64,000 bases of DNA from Tremella fuciformis. Its lineage: Eukaryota > Basidiomycota > Tremellomycetes > Tremellales > Tremellaceae. Shown here piece by piece: positions 31,825-41,914 of the stretch. The stretch lies in contig CP136495.1 in assembly GCA_032768795.1 (NCBI GenBank), positions 1,552,501 to 1,616,500 on the forward strand, in the 5' to 3' direction. The position numbers and the translations under genes are program-made. The notes beneath the pieces were generated by a model, which made no database searches, was not told where the DNA came from, and saw only the letters and a list, made by a program, of their open reading frames with translations. How positions within the stretch are numbered: position 1 is the first letter of the stretch; each line of letters opens with the position of its first letter.

Positions 31825-33133
31825 TCAGCGTAGCTTGCGTAGCTCTTACGGGGGTGAATTCTGCGGGTCCACGTGCCAAACACGTGCTGAAAACGGCAAA
31901 TGGGGGGGTTAAATAGAAAAATTCCGGCCATCCCAGTGCCCCCAATTGCCTTTCCTCAGAGAATCATGCATGCATGAGGCTGATGGATGGAATGACATCT
32001 GTGACAAGGACTATCACCTACATAGCTACTACACTCTCCAGCTGCTATCACTGCACCACTAGGGTCAAAATAAGCCAAGTCTGATGAGACTTGCTTGCTG
32101 TCACACGGCCAGGCCGGTCATTGACTGATGGGCCCTCTCACACGTGCTGTCTATCAATCTGCTGCTGTTTTCTGCAAGAAGGTGCTCTCTACAGCCTCTT
32201 GTGCATCAACAACATGGCTGCGCCGTTAATCTCTATCCATGGGACTCAATACCATGGTGCTAAGGACGGTCTATTGGTGTGAGCTCATATATATAACACC
32301 CGCGCCCGCCTCTGCATCGCCTCGGGCTTTCTCCTTGAAACATCGTCTTTGAGACTATTCAAGGCTCATTGAGGGCATTTGAGCATTGACGAGGTGCTTC
32401 TGTGTCTGACAGGCGTGCTGGGCTGGGACAAAGGTTGCAGGCATGCTGTCACGGGGCCAGGCTGGTTGTCAACTGATAGACCCTCTCACACATGCTCTCT
32501 GTCAATCTGTCTCTGTCCTCCACAAGAGGGTGTGTCCTACAGCCTCTTGTGCGTCGACAACACGGCTGCGCCGTTACTTTCTATCCATGAGACTCAATAC
32601 CACGGTGCTAAGGACGGTCTATTGGTGTGAGCTCATATATATAACACCCGCGCCCGCCTCTGCACCGCCTTGGGCTTTCTCCTTGAAACACCGTCTCCGA
32701 GGCTATTCAAGGCTCGTTGAGGGCATTTGAACATTGACAAGGTGCTTCTGTGTCTGACAGGCGTGCTGGGCTGGGACAAAGTTTGCAGGCATGTGTTGGT
32801 GATCATGGAGGCGTGGCCGACGTGACAGTAGGCATGCATGGAGATCACACAGGTATGGCTGACATGTCAACTACATCTGGCGCAGCCGGATGCTTGACCC
32901 GTCAGGGTTGAGCTACATGCACCGTCAGGTGCAAGGGGGGAAGAGGCAGGGAGGGGGAGGGCGGGGGTGCGGGGGTTGTCCCACCCCCTAACGGAATCAA
33001 AGATCAAAGAATTGTATGAGGCTTATCAAACTACCTGAGAACCAGCAAACAACAAATTAGAATTAAAAACCTAAAATAAATCCAAAATACGGTGCTACGC
33101 CCCATCGCGCACCTTCCTGCACGATTTACCTAG
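31825..33133 (+). mobile_element. Non-autonomous Helitron
   Basis: The 3' end is diagnostic. GCTACGCCCCATCG leads into an 8-bp stem (33,104-33,111 with 33,118-33,125, one C-A mismatch). Then come TTAC and the terminal CTAG (33,130-33,133), followed by T, as expected for insertion between A and T. The same end occurs at 59,064-59,067. At the 5' side, TCAGCGTAGC, GAATTCTGCGGGT, AAAACGG and a G7 run before AAATAGAAAAATTCCGG match the autonomous element near 52,519-52,605. No Rep or helicase coding is present, so movement would depend on the protein encoded at 52,883-58,304. The interior carries a tandem repeat. The exact 5' TC is not fixed; homology may extend left to 31,763. Confidence 0.75.
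32097..32793 (+). repeat. Two tandem ~350-bp units
   Basis: Unit 1 (about 32,097-32,454) and unit 2 (about 32,455-32,793) align closely throughout, at roughly 85-90 percent by eye. Each contains a CTCATATATATAACACCCGC block that looks like a TATA box, followed by a C-rich segment. Each also carries a short open frame ending at the same place (YHGAKDGLLV then stop). Internal tandem repeats are common in non-autonomous Helitrons. Confidence 0.85.
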
Positions 33134-33150
33134 TTGGACCCACCTCAGTT

Positions 33151-33713
33151 GTAACCGCATTCCTGCAACTTGCTCAATATGGATGCTAGAGGTCTGAAAA
33201 TTGGAGATTGCTCTGTATAACTATATGTGACCTTGATACCAGCCTCTTAGAGTCCCAGGCTGCATACATGAAGTGCATGTACTGACCGGTCACCGCTGGA
33301 GGGGGTCTCGGAGCCAAGGTCTCGGAGCCAAGTGGAGGTGACCGGTTGGGTCTTGCTTGTCAAAGATTTTATGCATGGAATCTGGCCCAGAGCTCAGTGG
33401 CACCTATACAGGAGCCCATAGTCAAGCACTCAGAGTAGCTCAACGATGGGTTTTGGGAATGCATGACTGCCCAGACCATGTAAACCGGCCAGCTCAAAAG
33501 TGCCACATTCACTCGGAGGTGGCCGGTTGTTCACCTCCACCTCCTACGAGACCTCTTGCTTGCACCAGGTGGTGACCGGTCAGTACATGCTCATTCATGT
33601 ATGCAGCCTGGGACTCAGAGAAGCTGGTATCCAGGTCACATATAGTTATACAGAACAATCTCCGATTTTTTAGATCTCTAGCATCCATATTGAGCGAGTT
33701 GTAGGAATGCGGT
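33151..33713. repeat. Fold-back element with ~146-bp inverted arms
   Basis: Left arm 33,151-33,296 and right arm 33,569-33,713 are imperfect reverse complements. Matching blocks include ACCGCATTCCTGCAACTTGC, TATAACTATATGTGACCT, AGTCCCAGGCTGCATACATG and TGTACTGACCGGTCACC. The spacer of about 270 bp contains a tandem GGTCTCGGAGCCAA doublet and further GACCGGT/ACCGGTT motifs. The structure fits a MITE or fold-back element. No coding sequence is visible inside. Confidence 0.85.
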
Positions 33714-33736
33714 CACGGCGACAACAACGAGAACAA

Positions 33737-33785
33737 GAAATCAAAACGCGGAACTATTTTGGCACTATCTCGACGCGGTACCACG
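33737..33785 (-). repeat. Right copy of inverted ~45-bp repeat
   Basis: Reverse complement of 31,763-31,811, ending CTCGACGCGGTACCACGTGG on the plus strand. It lies between the fold-back element and the UVRAG-like gene, so the two copies bracket the whole repeat cluster in opposite orientation. Confidence 0.8.
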
Positions 33786-33920
33786 TGGACTGACGCCAGA
33801 GCCAGCATCCAGCTCAACTCGCAATGTCGCAAACGCCAGTTGTACCGTCGCGATACCTAGCAGACATGACCTAGTCAGGACAAGGGGACCGACATCGGGC
33901 ACATCCTCGAGCCAAACAGG

Positions 33921-36764
33921 ATGGCCGATGAGGATCCTCCAGCTGAAGCCGCGTCGGACACAAAGGACAGCTACTTCTCTCTGCTGGATCAAGTGGGAAT
34001 ATTCTCCCCATTCATCTTTTATGGCTGACTAGCAGCCGCGTATCCGAGACATCACGGGGTCTGCTGAGCGACTTATCGGGTCAATCAAGCTGACTTTCAG
34101 TGTCCGTATCCACCAGCTCACCCTTCCACAGTCCTTAGCTCTCGTCTCCAAGTTCATCCCCTCCCCTTCTCCCGGTACGGAATTCGGTGGGTACGAGCTG
34201 GGCGAATCCAGCAGATCCGTGCGCCGACCGAGCACCGCATCCCTCGATCCAAGCAGGAAGGACCGCCGCCTCTCAGCTACGAGACACGAGCGATCTAGCT
34301 CCGTCTCCTCTCTTGGGCCACCCTCACCGGCGACAACCCGCAGTCGCATCACTAGGCCACGAGCGCCGACCTTGGCGGGAGAGGCTTTGGAGCATGCTCA
34401 TGACCCACAGTCAACGAGAAGAGAGGCGGCTATCGTGGAGGATGAGGAGTCCAGCGGTCCAGCGTCGCGTTTAGCACGATGCTTCGTGGCATTCAAGCTG
34501 GTCCCACCCGCACCAGCGGACAACCAAGGAAGCATACCGTTTCCGCAGCCAAAGAGGAGCAACAGCGACCATCTTCCACCTAGCAAGGTTCGGTCTGGGA
34601 CAGTTCCCGATCTCAATAGAGCCTCTTCATCCAGATCACTCTCGACACCATCAACACCTGACGGCAAATCTAGAGCATCGCCGCCTTCCAGATCACCCGT
34701 GGCTTCCGCTCCCACCACGCCAGTCAGAACACGGACGACTTCCTTGACTACCTCAGCATCCAGAACATCTCCTCATGTTATCAGAAGGACACTGTCGCAT
34801 GCCGCCGAAGAGCGAAAAAGCCAGCTCGCTCGTGTACCGTCTCGCCTCGGGGAAGGCTCAACGCGTGCGGCGAGGCCATCCATCCCGTCACCTCGTAATT
34901 CGACCAGATCACTCCAACCCCATAGACCATCGCTCCAGGTAGCTACTCGTTCTTCCGACACTGTCGCAGTGGCCAAACGGAAAGACGATGAGTCGGAGGT
35001 CCCTTTTTTCGTCTCTCCCGTACACAACCCCTCCACGCATCCACGTTTCCTCTCCCTAACACCAGAGACCGACTTTGCCTCGTGGCTTACGATCGAAAGC
35101 GCCGCAGCGACAACCCTACGAGTCGAAGTCTGGGTAGAGGACGATGCGATCACCCCTGTAAAATGGCGAAAGCTTGAAGGTTTGGGTGGATCGGTGGATC
35201 TTTCTGACTTGCGACCTGTTTCTGCTCAGACGCAACTCCCGCCCAACACCCTTCAGTTCACACTGAGTAGCGACGACAAGCATGTGTTCTACCTGCCGCC
35301 AAAGGAACAGCGAACGAGCAGTACCTCTGCCATGAAGCGGCACACCGCACGGGGGGTGTTGGAGAGAAGCAAGCGAGAAACGCGAATGAAGAAGGGGTCG
35401 ACATTGAGCGCCCTGCATCAGTCAGCTTGGCGTCTCGTTCCAAGGGAGCCCAGAGCTGAGACACAGACTCGTCAACATCCAAGCCGTTATCACAGATACA
35501 CAGCGAGGTATACAAGCAGTGCAAAAGAAGATTGATGCACTCCTCTTGTCTGATGTGAACCACCAAGCCCTGGTAAGATATGCCTTGTACCTTTGGTGGC
35601 GCTGAATCTCAGCGGCGTGACATCGACGAGCGGGAATCGAGGGTCGAATGGCTTCGAGATCGCATATCTGAAGTGAGAAAGAGCTCGGCGGAAGTCCGAG
35701 CGCGCACGACTCTAGCCTACAACGGAAACGACCGTCGGCGAGAGAATCTGCGTGGGGCCGAGGTGCAGGACGACTTGCTCAGCGGGGTCGCAGGAGAGAA
35801 AGAAGCCGCCATCGAGCTCGTCCTCGAAGAGACATCGGCTCTCCGCCCAGCGATTCACCTTCTCAGATCGCAGCACGTCCAGAAGCTTGACGCGTTATTC
35901 CCCATCGTCCCGCTCGATCCTGCTCGCTTGCTCTACACCATCCTTGACGTCCCGTTACCTATACCTGCCAATCCGAAAGAACCGGCGCCGCCTCTGACAC
36001 TACCAGCTGCGGAACTACCAGAGGGGGTCAAGGTAGATGAGAGAAGTACCAGTGCGGCCCTTGGATACGTTGCGATGGTCTTGCAGCTACTCGGAGGGCT
36101 GAACGGGGTTTCCGGAGGATTGCCGTATCCAGTAACGTGCGCCGGCAGCAGGAGTCTTGTCAAAGATGTTGTGAGCGTAATGCAAGGTCCAAGGTCGTGA
36201 GTGGATCGCGCTTAGTCGCTTGGATCTGTTTTGATGTCAGGTTTCCCCTTTACGCACGTGGGGTTGAGCGCTATCGTTTCGAGTATGCCGTGTTCCTGCT
36301 CAATAAGAACATCGAGCTGGTATGTATACTGCCATGAGGGTTACAAGGCTAATCACCAGCTCATGCAAGAAGCTAGTGTCCGCATGCTGGATCTACGGCA
36401 TACACTGCCCAACCTCAAAGCCCTCTTGCTGACATTGTCATCCCCTTCACCACCGCCTCCACCAACTCTGGGCCGCTCGACCACTTCATCACGACAGACG
36501 TCCAGAGCTTGGTCATTCTCGCAAATGCCCACATCGCCTGGGTCACCGGGTACATCTGAGGCCGGTCGAGCAGGCGGCCCCGGCTCATCGAGAGGGATCA
36601 ACACGCCTAGTCCGCTTGGCCGGCGAATCCAGCGAGGAAGAGCGATACGAGGCAGTTTGGGGCGAGCGATGAGCCCCGAAGCGGCCGAGGCCGAGGAAGA
36701 AGAGGATGAAAAGGTGACGAGAGGTGCTTTGGGTCGAGTGGGGAGTATGATGGCGTCGCCATGA
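33921..36764 (+). CDS. UVRAG/Vps38-like subunit of the PI3K (Vps34) complex
   Basis: This is probably the complex-II subunit that directs Vps34 to endosomal and autophagic membranes. The start at 33921 gives MADEDPPAEAASDTKDSYF. Two introns lead to PRIRDITG and VRIHQLTLP, matching the conserved N-terminal strand region of this family. A Ser/Pro-rich stretch follows. Next is a C2-like domain with FVAFKLVPP, FASWLTIES, VEVWVEDDAI and WRKLEGLGGSVDLSDLRP. A long coiled coil follows (RRDIDERESRVEWLRDRI). The BARA-like C-terminal region includes LGYVAMVLQLLGG, GVERYRFEYAVFLLNKNIE and LDLRHTLPNLKALLL. It ends in a disordered acidic/arginine tail with a stop at 36762-36764. Atg14 is the related alternative; the C2-coiled coil-BARA order favours UVRAG/Vps38. 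Confidence 0.8.
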
Positions 36765-36868
36765 AAGTGAGGCCGATAATGCTTGTAGTCTAATCTAGCA
36801 ATGTGCAGTGTCTGTTCGGTCGTGTCTCGTATCTCGTGTGTCGGTCGTTTGAGAGAGCCAGGGGAAAC

Positions 36869-37696
36869 TCATGCTGGCCGCCGCGGGATTCCGGGACGGA
36901 AGAACGGATCTCGCATCTCTTTGAGCGTGTCGAATCTGACGTCCGGTACGCCCTGTTCGGGATGAACATCTTCGTCCGCAAATGCCGTCGTGTCAATCAG
37001 AGTAAACCGCTCTTCCGGGGATGGAGGCGGCGTGTATCGCGCGTTCAGCTCGGCCATCCCGCGATACAGCATGCGGCGGGAGGTGTAGTACGAGACGGAC
37101 GTGGCGGTGACTGAAGTCAGCCTAGACATACAGGGCACAGAGAGGGTTCTAGCTTCAAAAAAGATGGTGAAGCCAGAAAACAAGAGGAGAAGAGGAGGGG
37201 ACGTACGGATGAACGTCAAGAACAGCCCGTTCTTCGGTACCTGCACAGGCGACCACCTCCTCAGTCCCCACGCTACACTCAGTCAGCGCAAGGTCATCGA
37301 CTCATACTGGGGGAGCTCACTCGCCGCGCCGCCCGTGAGGACTCCGGTCCACATGCCCACCTCTGTGCTGCGCATATTGAGCCGCCTGTAGTCGTATATA
37401 CTCGTGCCCGGCGCGCCGAACCGCCCGTCGTCGAGCGGGTGCTTCTTCTCGCTCCGCCTCTTGCCTGCTCTCTCTGCCGGGGTCGCTCCATCATTATGAC
37501 CGGTCGTGGTGTCGTGCGAGTCTGGGTTGCTGGATGGGGAAGGGTCGACGATTGTCTCTGCTGGACTCGCTGAATGTCAGGATCAGAGACAGGCCATAGG
37601 ACCGCCATCTGCAGCATTGGGATTTGGGTCTATTTGGAGACACCCACCGTCCACAAAGCTGCCTTCTGCGGCGAGGGCGCTGTCTGATAGAGGCAT
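36869..37696 (-). CDS. Hypothetical two-helix membrane protein
   Basis: A short spliced gene that I cannot name. The start at 37696 gives MPLSDSALAAEGSFVDG. A charged segment (KRRSEKKHPLDDGRFGAPG) precedes SIYDYRRLNMRSTEVGMW and TGVLTGGAAS, which begins a likely membrane helix. Introns then lead to KNGLFLTFIR and VTATSVSYYTSRRMLYRGM, a second hydrophobic segment. The hydrophilic tail ends in FFRPGIPRRPA with a stop at 36869. At least three introns, each with CTGAC or CTGAT near the acceptor, support it being real. Small two-helix proteins of this kind are often mitochondrial or ER assembly factors, but nothing here decides that. Confidence 0.62.
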
Positions 37697-37861
37697 CTTG
37701 CTGGCTCTTCTAGATTGGGGAGGTAATGGAGAAGAGAATACGCAGACGCAGACACAGACACATAGTCGGATCGGCCGATGGGACGGCGACGGTGACACCC
37801 GGTGGTCCACCTCCACTTCTACGTCTTGGGTCTTTGGTCTAGATATGCATAATGCAACAGA

Positions 37862-39749
37862 TCAGATGGACGCCCGACCATCATGGGGCGGCACCTCGCC
37901 CTTCTTCACCCGCTCGATCAGCTCGCGCACCCCTTGCTCCCCCTTGACCTTGTAGATCCGCTTCTGCAATACCTCCAGCTCTCTCAGCTGTTCGGGCAAG
38001 ACCTGTTCTCGGAAGTTGAAGGCAGAGTAGCGCGAGGAGGGGAGTGCGAGGTCGACGGCCTCGGAGAACTTGGCCGGGTGGGCGGTGGACAGCGTGACCC
38101 ATGTTGCCGAGGGACTACGAACGCATGAGCACATAACTCACTGAAATCGCAATGACTCACGCCTTGGCTTGCGACCGGGCTTGTGCTGCGAGACCAACGG
38201 CGGTGTGGGGGTCAACAACGTACGAGCCAAAGTCTTTCCGCTCGTAGTACTTTCGGATCTCCTCCAAGGTCTGCCGCATCAGCTCTGCCCCACTCAAAGG
38301 AGGATACTCACCTCCTCGTCGGACACCCGTTCTGCCCAAAAGTCCGACCCGGCCTCCTGCTGTGCCTTCTGGCCCAGGTCCACCCTGCCGTCCTTCTTCA
38401 GCGCGTCCATCCACCCTTTCAAAATCGCCTGGCCACCCGAGCGCCTCTCCTCGCCCGCGCCGCTGGCCTGGCTCTGCGCCAAGTAAAACAACAGCCTCTC
38501 AAAGTTGCTCGAGAGCAAAATGTCCATCGCAGGAGAGTACGTTGCCTTGACTCCGCTCGCTGCGCCAGACGCCTGCTGCCCGTCGCTCGAGCCGTCCACA
38601 ACGGCCGTCTCGCCCGCCTGCGGCTGGCTCGGCGCGTGGTCTTCCCGCTCGTACCGCCCGGTGCGGAAGAATCGCTCGAGGATATCGTTCTCGTTGGTCG
38701 CCACGACCAGCGGGCCCATCGGCAGACCCAGCTTCTTCGCATACCACCCCGCGAGGATATCGCCAAAGTTGCCGGTGGGCACGACGAATCGCACGTCTTT
38801 CCGCTTGTCCGCCGGGAGCTGGAAGTACGCCGAAAAGTAGTAGACGATCTGCGCGAGGATGCGCGCCCAGTTGATCGAGTTGATGGCGCCCAGCCGGTGG
38901 GCCGCGTTGAATTCGGCGTCAGAGAAGAGCGTCTTGACTATCGACTGGCACGTGTCAAAGTCCGAGTCTTCGACGGCGACGCAGAACACGTTTGCGTCGG
39001 GCACAGTGGCCATCTGGGCGAGCTGGATGGGAGAGATGCGGCCGTCGGGGTAGAGAATGAAGATGGTGATAGAGGGCTTGGACCGCAGGCCGTAGATGGC
39101 AGCACTGGACGTGAGCCTTGACTCAAGCGAAGATGGGTGGGAGGACGCACGATCCCGTGTCTCCACTTGTAGCTCCCACCACTGTCAGAGTCTCCTCGGC
39201 CCCCTTCGCATTCCGTCTCTCCAAAAAGTACGCAAAGAGGTTGCCCAGGAACTGCAAGGCCACATCTTTGAACGCCCATGTCGGGCCGTGCCACAGCTCC
39301 AGCACCCACTCCTTCTCGCCCGTTTGGCGCAGAGGCGTGGTGAGGTCGGAGCGGAAGGTAGCGTAGGACTGCTCGATGATTACTCTTAGATCGGACTCCG
39401 GGATGACAGCGCGAGGGATGAACAGGGAGAGGATCTCGAATGATAGTTCGGGGAAGGAAAGGGTGGACCACCGGGTCTCCCAGTCGGCCGGGAGCGACGG
39501 GATGTGTGTGGGGATGTAGAGGCTGCTTGTCAGCTACGGCTCCTCTCGTACTCGTACGAAAGGTCAGATGATCCGCCTTGGGTTGCGCAACATGTGAAGT
39601 GCAAAGCTCACCCTCCATTCGGTGCGAGACCAGTGAGGACCGCCTAAATGTTAGTTGAATCCCAAGGTGAGCTTGATACATACCTCTTCGAACGAGAGCG
39701 TTTCTTTCCCTCCCCGTGTCGAGAAATATCTCATCTCTTCGGTCGCCAT
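37862..39749 (-). CDS. THR4: Threonine synthase
   Basis: This PLP enzyme converts O-phosphohomoserine to threonine, the last step of threonine synthesis. The start at 39749 gives MATEEMRYFSTRGG, followed by introns and AVLTGLAPNGG, the standard fungal N-terminus. The PLP lysine lies in PTWAFKDVALQF. The substrate and phosphate loops are VVGATSGDTGSAAIYG and VVPTGNFGDILAGWYAKK. The large C-terminal domain contains SINWARILAQIVYYF and SPAMDILLSSNFERLLF. The end is KKGEVPPHDGRASI. Exon joins around 38,135-38,160, 38,280-38,310 and 39,110-39,150 look normal. Length is close to the usual 510-560 residues, with a small Ser/Gly/Ala insertion before SPAMDILL. Confidence 0.95.
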
Positions 39750-39977
39750 CGTGTTCGCTGCTTGACAACCGGCAAGTCTGCCTGGGTACCTCGAATGCTA
39801 CAGGTGAAGAGCAGCGAAACGCAACCTCTCACCGTCTCCGACTTTTCTTGGTCGACGACTCGGCAAATCACGTGCGAAAAAGGTCCGAACAATCTCTGCG
39901 AGTAGATGCATACAAAATCGATGTGGTAACGCAGTACAATGATATGAGGTGAACAAACCCGACTCTCCACACTCGTC

Positions 39978-41573
39978 TCATCTCTTCAAGCCAGCGAGGA
40001 CGCCAGGAGGAGCGCCTGAAGTCTGCGCCATTCCGGGTGTAGGAGGATAGGCAGATCCAGGTGTTTGAGGGAGGCCTCCTGGAGTGGCGGGATACCCCGC
40101 CGGTCTCTGTTGTTGCGGGGCGTAGGACGTGCTCTTCCGCTGAGGCTGTTGTTGCTGCCCCGGAGGCGGGCGTGGTGGGCCTCCTGCACCACCTTGTTGT
40201 CGGCTGGCTTCTCGGGCCTTCCAAGCCTGGCGGATCGAGTCGGTGCGAGCGAGAATCTAGTCAGTCAGAAAGGGTTCAGGCATGGGAGATGAACCGCACA
40301 GTCTCGACTTCCACGCCATCTTCAATACTGATCAGAATCTTCTCCATGATGCTTTTGTGATTCGCGTCGTGCTTGTCGTTTCGAATGCGCATGAAACGCC
40401 AGCCGTTGCGCGTATTGTCCCAATGTACCTCGACTATACGGTCGTCGTATTGTTCGCCCGACTCCTTCATTCTGCTCATCAGCTAGACCTTATGGAGGGA
40501 TACATGCAGCTGACGATTCCCACTCGTCGTCTTCCACCTCCATCACATCATAGTACTCATAATTGTGTCCACCAAGCCACGTATGAAGGAGGAAATCGGG
40601 TTTCGCATAAAAGTCGGGTTCGGACGAATGAGGTGATGGAGGAAAGCGCAGTTCCAGCTTGAAATCGATCGAGTTTTCGGATGGCGGCTTCCATTTGAGA
40701 CTGAGGTAAGCCTACACCTTTAGAAATCGTACAGCCTGCCAACATCTTCTCGTCTGTCCCAGGAGTATATTCAGACTCTGCACATGTAAAGATGAGGCCA
40801 TCGTGGCCGTGCTGAAGTCGCGGGATATGGCTTTCCAGAACCGTCTTCATGTGGTAAGATAGCTCTTGAGTCTTGGCCACCACACTGCCGTCAGGATCGG
40901 ATTCAATGTCGAGCATGAGGACTTACTCGAATGGCAAGACCTCTCTCCATTCAGGGTACTGTTTCAGGGCCTTTTGCCATGGCTCGATCACCCACTGCTT
41001 CAAACGCTACACATGAGCTAGGTGCCAGAGTGAACGAACGATAGCTCACCCCGTATCGCTTGACCATGGGTCGCTGCATGATGTTCTCCCCGTTCAAAAC
41101 CAAACAGTCGAATGCGTACAGCCGGAGGGTCTCTGTGCCAGTCTTCGGATCTTCATCGATGATCATCTCGCCGTCGAGGAGGGTTTCGTGTAAAGGCTGG
41201 TCAGGCTTTTCCCAGTGTGGGAAATGCAGGTCCTCAATGGCGAAGAAGCGCTGCTTGCGGTCAATCTACACGTCAGGATGGCTGCTCACAGCCTCTTGAA
41301 TCAGCCACGACGTACCAGCCAGACTTCCTGTTGTTGTGTCGCCTGGTTGAATACCACAAACACCAGCACGCGCACACCGTCGCTCTTCTCACACACCCAA
41401 AAGTCCATGTTCTCTAGAAGGTCCAACGAGGCAGAAGTGAAGGAGACCGGCTGAGAGCCCGGGAACCGGTTGCTGGTGAGACCACATAGCGAAGACACCC
41501 TCTCGGATAGGAAGTGCTGGATATTCGGGTCTTCGTTGAGCCTGCCAGGGATATCTGGGATCTTGCCAGGCAT
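39978..41573 (-). CDS. CEG1: mRNA capping enzyme, guanylyltransferase subunit
   Basis: This nuclear enzyme transfers GMP from GTP onto the 5' diphosphate of new Pol II transcripts. The start at 41573 gives MPGKIPDIPG. The nucleotidyl lysine is in VCEKSDGVR (motif I). Other motifs are HETLLDGEMIID (motif IIIa region), LRLYAFDCLVLNG, HDGLIFT (motif IV) and LKWKPP (motif V). The C-terminal OB fold contains KIVEVHWDN-like sequence (here RIVEVHWDNTRNGWRFMRIR). A Gln/Pro-rich tail ends at GVLAGLKR. About six short introns. As in other fungi it lacks a triphosphatase domain, so a separate Cet1-like partner is expected. Its start faces that of eIF5B across about 340 bp. Confidence 0.94.
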
Positions 41574-41914
41574 GTTGCCTCGACAGTCGCTTTCAAGGTG
41601 TTGAAGAGCAGAGAAATGGGTAGGCAGTCTCGTAGAATGGCTGTTGTAAAGAGCTGTCCCCGATCGATACTATAGCGATATTATGAGAGTCAAGATGGTG
41701 TATGGTCTCTCTTTTGTCTCGTAACCATTGTCAATGCCAAAAGGAGACCAGACACGATGAGAGATGGACCATGGACTAGGCTCAATCTGGGGGTTGCCAC
41801 AACGGGATCAAATCTCACATTGAGCCTCCGGTTCTCTTGCCGGCCGAACAAAGACGGACTGACTGTCCAGCATTTTTGGCCACTCAGACTTCTTTCGCGA
41901 CCAATTTTGTCGCG
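41574..41914. promoter_or_regulatory. Divergent spacer CEG1 / eIF5B
   Basis: A 341-bp gap between divergent starts; it must hold the promoters of both genes. I see no repeat, RNA gene or clear named motif. Confidence 0.45.

Noticed and set aside
32943..32990. Purine-rich GGGAGGGGGAGGGCGGGGG tract, possible G-quadruplex
   Set aside because: It lies inside the non-autonomous Helitron near its 3' end with no gene or origin nearby; interesting only if shared by other copies, which cannot be seen here.
38183..39121. 312-codon plus-strand open frame
   Set aside because: It is the antisense shadow of the GC-rich threonine synthase exon, whose motifs are unambiguous on the minus strand; the frame is Arg/Val/Leu-rich with no domain.
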